DNA of 64,000 nt, from positions 1 to 64,000 of the forward strand of contig CALARR010000393.1 of assembly GCA_937889015.1 (NCBI GenBank), in the 5' to 3' direction. Shown in pieces: positions 1-7,197 of this stretch (positions are counted from its first letter, which is position 1; the number at the start of each line of letters is the position of its first letter). The notes under the pieces were generated by a model. It ran no database searches. It saw nothing but the letters and a program-made list of their open reading frames with translations, and was not told the origin of the DNA. This DNA comes from an uncultured Planctomycetales bacterium (GTDB lineage Bacteria; Planctomycetota; Planctomycetia; Pirellulales; Thermoguttaceae). A program made the position numbers and the translations under genes.

Positions 1-395
1 GGCAGGTTCAACCACAAAGGCACAACGACACGAAGGGACAGATAGAAGGCGGTTTTGGGCGGGCCCTCGCTGGGCTCGGCGCGGCTGAAAGCGGAGAGCT
101 GAAAGCGGAAAGCGGAAAGCTTAGTGCCGAGATGAGACGAGGCGGCGGCGTGCTCTGGGCCTTTGGAGGTCGCAATTCGCGCGTGGCCGCGACGATTGGT
201 TGGGGTTGCTGGGGACCTCTTGTGCCTGACGGCACACCGATAGCGAAGCTATCGGTGCCACCCGCGGAAAGCGGGTGGGGCAGGTTCAACCACAAAGGCA
301 CAACGACACGAAGGGACAGATAGAAGGCGGTTTTGGGCGGGCCCTCGCTGGGCTCGGCGCGGCGGAAAGCGGAAAGCGGAGAGCAGAAAGCCGCG
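1..395. repeat. Composite intergenic repeat, left copy (units X-Y-X')
   Basis: Unit X (about 1-120) starts at the motif ggttcaaccacaaaggcac and ends in short aaagcgg-type tracts. It recurs at about 279-395 and, diverged, at 3131-3230. Unit Y (about 118-272) carries a 9-bp hairpin and recurs at about 3287-3425. The same X-Y order therefore flanks the RHS/ankyrin/transposase island on both sides. Short ORFs here match no protein family and differ between copies, so this is non-coding. The role is unknown; it could be a REP-type dispersed element or a recombination substrate. Confidence 0.8.
235..257. repeat. REP-like palindrome, copy 1
   Basis: A perfect 9-bp inverted repeat (caccgatag / ctatcggtg) with the 5-nt loop cgaag lies inside unit Y. 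The same hairpin with one loop change is at 3390-3412. A relic of a REP-associated transposase lies between the two copies, which fits a REP element. Confidence 0.7.
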
Positions 396-455
396 CATCG
401 CCTCCCCTCCGCCTCTCTGCCCCTTTGCCCCTCTGACCCTTTGTCCCTTGCCTGA

Positions 456-1739
456 AGGCGGAGGGGGGAAGACGCCTCGGGCCTGCTGGTCGATCACCGC
501 TGCTACGACAGTTTTGGCCGGAGCATGGACCAGACCGACGCGGCCGTGGACTTCCTGTTCGGCTATGCCGGCCGGCCCTGGGACGCACAGACGGGTCTGT
601 ACGACAACCGTGCGCGGTGGTACGATCCGGCGGTGGGCCGTTTCCTGAGCGAAGACCCGTCCGGCTTCGCCGGCGGCCAGGACCTGAATCTTTACCGCTA
701 CGTGGGCAACAACCCCTGGACCAACACCGACCCCAGCGGGCTGTGCGACAACAGCATCAATGCGGCCGCGCAAAGCACGCTCAGCTACGGCTACTCGTCG
801 GGCTACGCGTCGTCCACCGGCAGCAGCTACTTCCCCTCGCTGAGCTACGATGTGTTCTCGGGAGCATCGCAGAGTGCGCTGAGCGGCTACACCCTTTCGG
901 ACTCTAGTAGCCTTCCGAGCGTGAGTTCGGTGGGAACGTACAACATCGCCGCGCCAAATCCGGTAGCTGACGTCGCAGTTGTTGCGTGGAACGGCGCTTC
1001 CGCCTACGCAAGCGATATGCGGAACTACGGTTCCGCGTACCTCATTCCGCCATCGCGAGTGGACGCCGCAACGTTGCCGCAGGCCCAGATCGCGAATGCA
1101 GCCAGGAACGCGGAACTTTCGGTCTCTGTCTACGATGTTCATGAGCGCGGATATAGGGCGCCGGCCGGGTACCAGACAGTCGGGGCACCCGTGATGGACG
1201 GAACAACGGGCTTCAAAGCCCAACTGTACCAAGATACCACGACTAAGAAGTACGTCCTCGCATTCGCTGGCACGGATGACAGGCCCGACGTTGTTAATGA
1301 CGTTCAACAAGCGACGATCTTCCGCGCAGCTCAGTATGACCAGGCTATAAGGCTGGCGGAACAATTGAAGAGGGTCCATGGATACAACCTCTCGTTCACG
1401 GGGCATTCTCTCGGGGGCGGCCTCGCGGCGGCAGCCGCAATGGCGACCCAATTGCAGGCCACGACGTTTAACCCCGCCGGGGTCAACCCTGATACACTAC
1501 GCCGTAACAATGTCCCACTCTCGCGCATGAGCGACCAAAGCAACATTGCAGCCTTCGCTGTCCGAGGTGAGGCACTGACAACGGCGCAGGACTATCTTGT
1601 GCGAGGTCTACCGGTAACCAATGGGACGAAAGTGGCGATGCTCGATGCTGGCCCGTACTCGAATGACTCCGCTGAGCTACACCGTATGGGTGCGGTTCTC
1701 TTCGCATTGGACATGCTCATGTTGCGTTTCAACCCTTAG
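456..1739 (+). pseudogene. 5'-truncated RHS core with C-terminal lipase-like domain
   Basis: The first clear ATG is at 525, but RHS homology runs in frame back to about 471 and meets a stop at 453, where repeat DNA begins. The large RHS shell is therefore missing. Residues 1-75 from the ATG hold the RHS-associated core: GRPWDAQTGLYDNRARWYDP, GRFLSEDPSGF, LYRYVGNNP and a closing DPSGL. The remaining ~330 residues are a variable tip with the nucleophile-elbow motif GHSLGG, as in class-3 lipases. A late ELHRM could supply the catalytic His. In intact RHS proteins such tips are toxins; here the gene is an orphan tip, or is expressed only after recombination. An ankyrin lipoprotein starts 55 nt downstream. 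The RHS core is clear; lipase activity is inferred. Confidence 0.8.
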
Positions 1740-1794
1740 CTGTCGCCCTGGCGCGAGTAGCCGGCGAATTGGGATCGTTAATCGCGAACACGAA

Positions 1795-2637
1795 ATGCTC
1801 ACTCACCATTCAGCTCTGGCCGACTCGTGGACTATTGGCGTAATCCTGCTCGCAGTTGCAGCAGGTGGCTGCAATCCCAGCCCGACCGGCAACTCGCGGC
1901 TGAGTAGCGAGTTTTCCGACCCTCTCGTCGCGGCGCTGTGCGATGCGAGCCAGCGTGGTGACCTGGTCGAGATGGACCGGCTGGTTGCAGCGGGGGTTGA
2001 TGTAAATGCGATAGGAACGAAGGGAACATCGCCGTTGACCTGCGCCTTAATGGCGAGGAATAAGCCTGCGTTCCAACGTCTCCTTGAGCACGGCGCTGAT
2101 CCTAACAAGCATGAGAGCGACCAACCGAGCGTCACGCACCGTGCGGCCTACGTTCATGAGGATTCGTATTGGCTCGAAGCAGTTCTCAATCATGGCGGCG
2201 ACCCTAACGTGAAAATCCGCCACGGAAAGTCGCACGTGCAACACTACAATGATAGGACCACCCCAGTCAATTGGGCTATTCTTGGGCATAATGACCGCAA
2301 CGTCGAGTTGCTGATTCGCGCCGGCGCGGACCTAGACCACAAGGAGGGATTGCTGGGCGTCACGCCGCTGTTGGACGCCGCCAATGCTAATATGTATCAA
2401 TCAGTCTATCTTATGCTTAAGGCCGGTGCCGACTACCGTGCAAGAGACGACGCGGGCCTCGAACTTGCGCATTACGCCGTGGACGATCAGCCACCTTTGG
2501 AGGGTGAGTCGCGTCGTTGGCAGGACAAGGTACTTGCGTTTCTTGCGCAGAAGGGGGTGGATGTCGAGGCGGCCCGAAAAGCGCAGGCGGCGAAGGGCAT
2601 TAAGACCCGTGGTGTCGTGCCTGGGATGGGGGACTAA
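1795..2637 (+). CDS. Ankyrin-repeat lipoprotein, candidate immunity protein
   Basis: 280 aa from the ATG at 1795, chosen because a signal sequence follows at once: hydrophobic ILLAVAAGG, then Cys in a lipobox-like AGGC. The mature part is a run of ankyrin repeats, seen as recurring RLLEHGADPN, AVLNHGGDPN, LLIRAGADLD and LMLKAGADYR units over residues ~50-250. It starts 55 nt after the lipase-tipped RHS gene on the same strand, against the minus-strand neighbours. Ankyrin and other repeat proteins are known as immunity partners of polymorphic toxins, and a periplasmic lipoprotein would suit a phospholipase. That pairing is inference; the ankyrin fold and lipoprotein signal are visible. No strong ribosome-binding site is seen. 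Confidence 0.75.
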   Translation: MLTHHSALADSWTIGVILLAVAAGGCNPSPTGNSRLSSEFSDPLVAALCDASQRGDLVEMDRLVAAGVDVNAIGTKGTSPLTCALMARNKPAFQRLLEHGADPNKHESDQPSVTHRAAYVHEDSYWLEAVLNHGGDPNVKIRHGKSHVQHYNDRTTPVNWAILGHNDRNVELLIRAGADLDHKEGLLGVTPLLDAANANMYQSVYLMLKAGADYRARDDAGLELAHYAVDDQPPLEGESRRWQDKVLAFLAQKGVDVEAARKAQAAKGIKTRGVVPGMGD

Positions 2638-2699
2638 GGGCTCAGGCCGGGCGTAGGGATTAGTGTTGTGGGAGGGAATCGCGGGGGTAGAATCGCGGC

Positions 2700-3092
2700 A
2701 TGACACGACCGTTGCGAATGGAATTCCCGGGGGCGTTGGATCACGTGATGTCGCGCGGCAACGAAAGGCGCCCCAATCGTGCGTGACGACGCGGATCGGG
2801 AGAAACGTCTCGATGGGCTGCGTCGCACCGTGGAAGTCTACGGCTGGCGTCTGCACGCTTTTGTGCTCATGACCCATCATGACCCCTTGTTTGTGGAGGC
2901 CCCCGAGGCGAACCTGTCGGCGGGAATGCAACACTACAACGGCAGTTACACGCGGGGTACTTCAATCGTCGGCATCGACGTTCGGGCCATCTGTTTCAGG
3001 GACGATTCCAAGGGCATCTCATTGAGGAGGAGGGCTGCGAGGAATTGCAGCGAACCGTTCAACGACTGGAACAAATGCTCGCTAATCTCTGA
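2700..3092 (+). pseudogene. Decayed REP-associated tyrosine transposase (RAYT, Y1 family)
   Basis: The ATG at 2700 opens with MTRPLRMEFPGALDHVMSRG and NERRP, a typical RAYT start, then stops at 2784. The family sequence resumes in another frame from about 2779 (DDADREKRLDGL, YGWRLHAFVLM, EANLSAGMQ, NGSYTR). It shifts frame again near 2955 to give FNRRHRRSGHLFQGRFQGHL and ends at TGA 3090-3092. The family's His-x-His metal motif (normally NHYHLL) is corrupted here (MTHHDPLF). At least two frameshifts and the lost active site make it dead. It sits between the two REP-like palindromes. Confidence 0.85.
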
Positions 3093-3130
3093 TCCCGGCC
3101 TGACCACAGACAGAAAGCGGAAAGCGGGGG

Positions 3131-3425
3131 GGCGGGTTCAACCACAAAGGCACAACGACACGAAGGGACAGATAGAAAGTGGATTCGGCGGGCGTTGCTG
3201 GGCTCGGCACGGCTGAAAGCGGAAAGCGGAAAGGGGTGGGGGCGTCACGAAGCCGGAGCTTCGTGACGAGGTGAGAAGCTGAAAGCTTAGTGCCGAGATG
3301 AAACGAGGCGGCGGCCGCGTATTTGGGGCCTTTGACGGTCGAATTTGCGATTGGATGGGGTTGCTGGGCACCTCTTGTGCCTGACGGCACACCGATAGCA
3401 AAGCTATCGGTGCCACCCGCGGGAG
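3131..3425. repeat. Composite intergenic repeat, right copy (units X''-Y'')
   Basis: Unit X'' (3131-3230) and unit Y'' (3287-3425) repeat the left-hand copy in the same order and orientation, diverged by scattered substitutions and small indels. About 50 nt between them is unique. The stretch 3093-3638 holds no gene I can support. Confidence 0.75.
3390..3412. repeat. REP-like palindrome, copy 2
   Basis: The same 9-bp inverted repeat (caccgatag / ctatcggtg) as at 235-257, with loop caaag. It lies in unit Y'' about 300 nt beyond the transposase relic. Confidence 0.65.
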
Positions 3426-3543
3426 CCGGCGTGCCTCGCTGCGCTCGGCGACGCCCTACAGGGCTCGCTTGTTCGTTGTCAGGCACGGGGTGCCTGACCT
3501 ACCGGATCTTCAGCTTCCGAGGCGCACACGAGAAGAGGCGGAG

Positions 3544-3606
3544 GATCACGAAAGCGCGCGAGCACGAAAGGAGATGGCCGTTTCGTGTTTTGGACATTTC
3601 GTGGTC
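3544..3606 (-). terminator. Hairpin repeat of cacgaaa/tttcgtg units downstream of DUF1080 gene
   Basis: Outer arms gatcacgaaa and tttcgtggtc, plus inner arms gcacgaaag and gtttcgtgt, can fold into a long imperfect stem. It starts 33 nt past the stop of the minus-strand DUF1080 gene, so it may end that transcript. There is no U-tract. A similar cacgaaag-rich stretch lies between lutB and lutC (about 15435-15465), so it may instead be a dispersed repeat. Confidence 0.4.
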
Positions 3607-3638
3607 GATCGCGTTGGTATGGGCGCGTGAAGTGCTCG

Positions 3639-4313
3639 TCATTTCGCCTTCAAGCGTTTCACGCGGATGTTGCGGAACCAGACTTCGCTGTTCGGGTCGT
3701 GGGCCTGGAGGGCGAAGGTGCCCTGGTCGATGACACGCGTGAAGCTGCGGCCGGGCTGCTGTCCGGGCGGCTCGCTGTAGTCGACCAAACGCGTGCCATT
3801 GACGTAGGTCTCCACGCGTTTCCCCTTGACCACAATGTGCAACTCGAACCATTGGCCGTCATCTGCCGCGGCCGTGTTCACGTTGACCACATGGTAGAGG
3901 CTGCCGGTCTTGACCGGGTCGCGATAGGTATTGTTCACCTGGATCTCAAAGCCATACTTGGGCCAGCCGGTGTCCTGAAACCGGGTGTGGAAGTAGATGC
4001 CGCCATTGCTGCCCGGTTTCGTGAGGATTTCGGCCTTGAATTCAAAATCGACAAATGGCCGGCCCTCGACCTGCTGGCCCACGTAGAACAGATGGCTGCG
4101 CGGCTTGCCGTGGGCCACGATCGCCCCGTCTCGCACGCTCCAGCTCGCCTCGTTCTCGTTGGCCCTCCAACCGTCCAACGAGTGGCCGTCGAACAACTTC
4201 ACCCATCCCGCGCCTCGATCACCCTTGAATTCCGCACACGGCGCGGAGCTCCCAAGTCCGCACGCCATCACCCAACCAACCGCCAGGAGCAATCGTGTTG
4301 CCATCGTATCCAT
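3639..4313 (-). CDS. Secreted DUF1080 protein (3-keto-disaccharide hydrolase family)
   Basis: 224 aa with an N-terminal signal peptide (hydrophobic LLLAVGWVMACGLG). The mature protein is one concanavalin-like jelly roll of the 3-keto-disaccharide hydrolase family (PF06439), shown by GWVKLFDGHSLDGW, SNGGIYFHTR, YGFEIQVNN, VKGKRVETYVNG and VWFRNIRVK. Members cleave 3-keto-glycosides or act as sugar-binding domains. It is the last gene of a minus-strand run with a sugar isomerase, an amidohydrolase and a Gfo/Idh/MocA oxidoreductase, partners expected for oxidation and hydrolysis of sugars through 3-keto intermediates. Either Met1 or Met4 could be the start. The exact substrate is unknown. Confidence 0.85.
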   Translation of the reverse strand: MDTMATRLLLAVGWVMACGLGSSAPCAEFKGDRGAGWVKLFDGHSLDGWRANENEASWSVRDGAIVAHGKPRSHLFYVGQQVEGRPFVDFEFKAEILTKPGSNGGIYFHTRFQDTGWPKYGFEIQVNNTYRDPVKTGSLYHVVNVNTAAADDGQWFELHIVVKGKRVETYVNGTRLVDYSEPPGQQPGRSFTRVIDQGTFALQAHDPNSEVWFRNIRVKRLKAK

Positions 4314-4385
4314 CCGCGTTGGAATTCTTGAGATGTCACCTGATACGCAATCGCGTTGTCCTGACGAACTCGGCCAGGCCCGGCA

Positions 4386-5072
4386 TCAGAAAGGGATTCG
4401 CAGGGCCTCGCACAAGAACCGCATGTAGGGCCGGGCGGCGGTGAAGGCCGCAGCCACTTCGTCCAGGAACCGCTTGCCCAGCACGTCGCGCTCGCTCAGC
4501 TCGCGCAAGCCGATGTGGTCGGTCCACTTCAAGTCCTCGATCAGCGGATGGTCGGCGGGGAAGCCGCGCGGCGGTCTCTTGAGCCGATCACCGACCAACT
4601 CGAAGAGCTGCCGGAAGGGGCTGGCCGTGCTGGCACGCCGCCAAACGCCGGGCCGCTCAACAATCGCCTGGCGAATGTGCGCTAGCGCGTCGCGCTCGGG
4701 ACGCCAGCAACCGACGGCCAGGAAACACTCCCCGGGCTCGATGTGCACATAGAAACCCGGGGCGTGGACGTCCGGGCCCAGTTCGTGCCGGAACTGAATC
4801 CCGACGTTGGTCTTGTAGGGGCCCAGGCCATGCGTGAAACGCGCATCGCGGTAGACACGCATCAGCGACCCGCCAATGCGCTGGTCGCTGGCAACGAAGC
4901 TGGGAGAGATCTTCTTCAACCGCGGCCGGAAGGCGCGAATGAACGCCAGGCTTGGGGCCAGCACGTCCTGCTCGTAGCGGAGTTTGTTGGCCAGGAACCA
5001 CGGCCGTTGGTTGTGGTCGGCCAGTTCCTCCAGGAATTCGAAGAGAGTCGGTTGAAAGCGCTGGAAGTCCAT
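4386..5072 (-). CDS. DUF2461 (TIGR02453) family protein
   Basis: 228 aa from the ATG at 5072. The longer frame back to 5150 crosses the hairpin at 5115-5150 and adds a non-homologous leader. Family features: FLEELADHNQRPWFLANK near the start, RDARFTHGLGPYKTNVG, GPDVHAPGFYVHIEPGE, and a C-terminal segment ending in RFLCEALRIPF. The fold occurs across bacteria and fungi with no agreed biochemical role. No signal peptide is seen, so it is probably cytoplasmic although its neighbours are secreted. It lies 72 nt upstream of the DUF1080 gene. Confidence 0.85.
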   Translation of the reverse strand: MDFQRFQPTLFEFLEELADHNQRPWFLANKLRYEQDVLAPSLAFIRAFRPRLKKISPSFVASDQRIGGSLMRVYRDARFTHGLGPYKTNVGIQFRHELGPDVHAPGFYVHIEPGECFLAVGCWRPERDALAHIRQAIVERPGVWRRASTASPFRQLFELVGDRLKRPPRGFPADHPLIEDLKWTDHIGLRELSERDVLGKRFLDEVAAAFTAARPYMRFLCEALRIPF

Positions 5073-5114
5073 GGGAATGGCGCTCTTCGGCGGGCTGGCG
5101 TGGTCGCTGCGGCA

Positions 5115-5150
5115 GTGCGTCGGCCCTGCACCGTGCCAGGGCCGACGCAC
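5115..5150 (-). terminator. Perfect 14-bp hairpin after sugar-isomerase gene
   Basis: Arms gtgcgtcggccctg and cagggccgacgcac are exact inverse complements around an 8-nt loop. It lies 15 nt past the stop of the minus-strand isomerase gene and just upstream of the DUF2461 start. There is no U-run on either side, so termination would be intrinsic-like at best; an mRNA-stabilising hairpin is an alternative. Confidence 0.55.
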
Positions 5151-5164
5151 CGTAGGTGGTTGGC

Positions 5165-6028
5165 TCAGCGCACCTCGCGGATGAACTTCAGGCTCTGCGG
5201 GATCTGTTCCACAGCCGTGGGCGATTCGTCTTCAATGAAATAGTACTTGACCGCCGTCTTGGTCACCGCCTGGGCAAACGCGTGCCAATCGACCTGGCCG
5301 GAACCCAGGGCCACGTCGTTGGTCTTGTCGGTCTTGGCCGAGTGGTCGTTGGTGGGCACGCCCTTCTTCAGGTCTTTCAGGTGCACCAGCACGAAGCGGT
5401 CGGGGTACTTCTGCAGGAGTTTGGCCGGGTCCTGGCCCGGCAGGAAAGCCCACAGCACGTCGAGTTGGAACGAGACGTAGCGCGGGTCGGTCTTGGCGGC
5501 CAGCAGGTCGAACAGGGTGCCGTCGCCATGCGGCCGGAACTCGTAGCCGTGGTTGTGGTAGAAGAACTTCAAGCCGTGCTTGGAGAGGGCCTCTCCCGCG
5601 CGATTGAAGACTTCCGCCGCCTTCAGGCATTGGGCCTCGTCGAAGGGGGGCTTGTGGGCCAGCCATGCGCAGCCCACGTATTGAATCCCCAAGGCCTTGG
5701 CCTCTTGGGCCACGGCCTCGATGTCCTTGTCGAGGCGGTTGTAGGGGAAGTGGGCCGAAATCGGAATCAGGCCGCGCTGCGTCAACTCGGCGTTGAACTT
5801 GGCCGGCTCCAGGCCGTAGGTTCCGGCCAGTTCCACGTACTTGACGCCCCAGGACTTCACCAGGTCGAGCGTGGGACCGACCCCGTCCTTGGGGAACTTG
5901 TCGCGAAGGCTGTACAACTGCAAGCCCACATCGCGACAAGGCGGCAGGTTGCACGCCTGGTCCGCGCCGGCGGCCAGGTGGCTGAAGAGGCCCGACATTA
6001 CCACAGCCGCAAAGGCTACACTCCGCAT
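5165..6028 (-). CDS. Secreted sugar phosphate isomerase/epimerase-like TIM barrel
   Basis: 287 aa. The signal peptide is AFAAVVMSGLFSHLAAGA. The rest is an AP-endonuclease-2-type TIM barrel (PF01261): DVGLQLYSLRDKFPKDG, WGVKYVELAG, KFFYHNHGYEF and FVLVHLKDLKKG supply the usual metal-binding Glu, His, Asp and His positions. A clean AGGAG lies about 7 nt before the ATG. Proteins of this kind in planctomycetes and Bacteroidetes occur with DUF1080 and Gfo/Idh/MocA proteins and are thought to isomerise or eliminate keto-sugars outside the cytoplasm. The fold is clear; the specific reaction is not known. Confidence 0.85.
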   Translation of the reverse strand: MRSVAFAAVVMSGLFSHLAAGADQACNLPPCRDVGLQLYSLRDKFPKDGVGPTLDLVKSWGVKYVELAGTYGLEPAKFNAELTQRGLIPISAHFPYNRLDKDIEAVAQEAKALGIQYVGCAWLAHKPPFDEAQCLKAAEVFNRAGEALSKHGLKFFYHNHGYEFRPHGDGTLFDLLAAKTDPRYVSFQLDVLWAFLPGQDPAKLLQKYPDRFVLVHLKDLKKGVPTNDHSAKTDKTNDVALGSGQVDWHAFAQAVTKTAVKYYFIEDESPTAVEQIPQSLKFIREVR

Positions 6029-6058
6029 GGCTTCAATCTCCTATTGCGTAAATAATTA

Positions 6059-6138
6059 GAGCCGGTCCCATAATCTGTCAGCAACTCAGTTCTGCCGGGC
6101 CGCCCGACGCGGCTGGGGTGGTTCTGGGATAGGTCCTT
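6059..6138. repeat. 80-bp dispersed imperfect palindrome, copy 1
   Basis: It begins gagccggtcccataatctgt and ends ttctgggataggtcctta. A homologue of the same length is at 30206-30286, with about four in five positions identical by eye. The ends pair imperfectly (ggtcccataa against the complement of ttctgggata), so the unit can fold. It abuts the stop codon of the amidohydrolase gene. Confidence 0.7.
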
Positions 6139-7114
6139 AGTTCGATCGCAGCACGCGCCGCGCGTTGTCGCGAAATACCTTGGCCTGGACCTCGGCCGGC
6201 AGATCGAGCTGATCATAGAACTCGAACTGACCGACTTGCTGCTCCGGGGCCAGATAGTCCGTCCCGAACAACAGCCGGTCGGCGCGGCGCAAGACAAACT
6301 GGCGGCCAAAATCCGGATCGCGGCGGATGGCGTTCAGGCCGCTGCCGGCCGAAAGATCGCCGTACAGATTATCGTATTTGTCCATGAGGCGGTCGAGGGC
6401 CCCGCCGGGTTTCACCGGCCCTTTGGGGTAGCCGTTGAGCTCTTTGGCGTCGGCCACTTCCGAGATCGAGGACCAGAAGCCCGTGGCGTGGCCGATGAAG
6501 TTCGCGCCCGGGGCCTCGCGCAGGCAGCGTTCCAAACCCGGCAGGCCGGGCTGGTCGGTGTTGCGGACCGAATCCATGTGGAACAAAATGGGCAGTTTCA
6601 GTTCCGAGCAGGCCCGGAAGATCGCCAGGTTTTCGGGCGAATCGATCGGCCCGCCGCACTTGTGCTCGCCGAGCCCTTTGGCCCCTGCCTCGACGTACAG
6701 TTCCAGTTGCTCGCGGATAGCCTTGGGCGTCTTGACGTAGGTGCAGCGCGGATCGATGTCGCAGAAGGGGATCAGGCGGTCGCGGTGGCCTGCCGTCTGC
6801 TCCAGCACCCAGTCGTTGCTGATCGCGAAGTACCAACCTTCGGGCGAGATCAGCGGCAGAACCACAACCTGGGCCACCTGGCGCTGGTTCATCCACGCCA
6901 GCAATTGGTCGCGCGTGAGTCCCGCGCGCCGGCCAAAGGATTGGGTCAGATGCACATGGACGTCGACGTACTTGCCCGAAGGGAATGACGAGGCGGCGGC
7001 CATGACCGGTCCCGTCTGCCCGATCACGCGCGCGGCGCCCACGGCTGCTGCCGCACCTATCAGGCCGCGGCCGAACTCGCGCCGCGAGAGGAGGTGAACC
7101 GAATCCTTGCGCAT
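6137..7114 (-). CDS. Secreted amidohydrolase (Amidohydro_2 family), Tat signal
   Basis: 325 aa from the ATG at 7114. An upstream in-frame GTG at 7126 is rejected because GGAG sits 7-8 nt before the ATG. A twin-arginine signal (SRREFGRGLIGAAAAVGAA) opens the protein. The metal-dependent hydrolase fold is shown by the HxH motif in YVDVHVHL, with later GLGEHKCGGP, LPILFHMDS, FIGHATGF and LLFGTDYLAP as the usual His and Asp ligands (PF04909). Such enzymes hydrolyse or decarboxylate cyclic or aromatic acids and lactones. Here a lactone or keto-acid step next to sugar oxidation is plausible but unproven. Tat export suggests a cofactor-loaded periplasmic protein. Confidence 0.85.
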   Translation of the reverse strand: MRKDSVHLLSRREFGRGLIGAAAAVGAARVIGQTGPVMAAASSFPSGKYVDVHVHLTQSFGRRAGLTRDQLLAWMNQRQVAQVVVLPLISPEGWYFAISNDWVLEQTAGHRDRLIPFCDIDPRCTYVKTPKAIREQLELYVEAGAKGLGEHKCGGPIDSPENLAIFRACSELKLPILFHMDSVRNTDQPGLPGLERCLREAPGANFIGHATGFWSSISEVADAKELNGYPKGPVKPGGALDRLMDKYDNLYGDLSAGSGLNAIRRDPDFGRQFVLRRADRLLFGTDYLAPEQQVGQFEFYDQLDLPAEVQAKVFRDNARRVLRSN

Positions 7115-7197
7115 GATGATCTCCACGTGCTAGCGGAACTGGTCGGATCAGGTCTTGCCGGATACGGCCGGGGCCGCACCACGTCTCTTTGCTTGGC

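Noticed and set aside
249..1451. 400-codon minus-strand ORF
   Set aside because: It runs antisense through the RHS-lipase gene and the repeat, and shows no protein family. GC-rich DNA gives long shadow ORFs.
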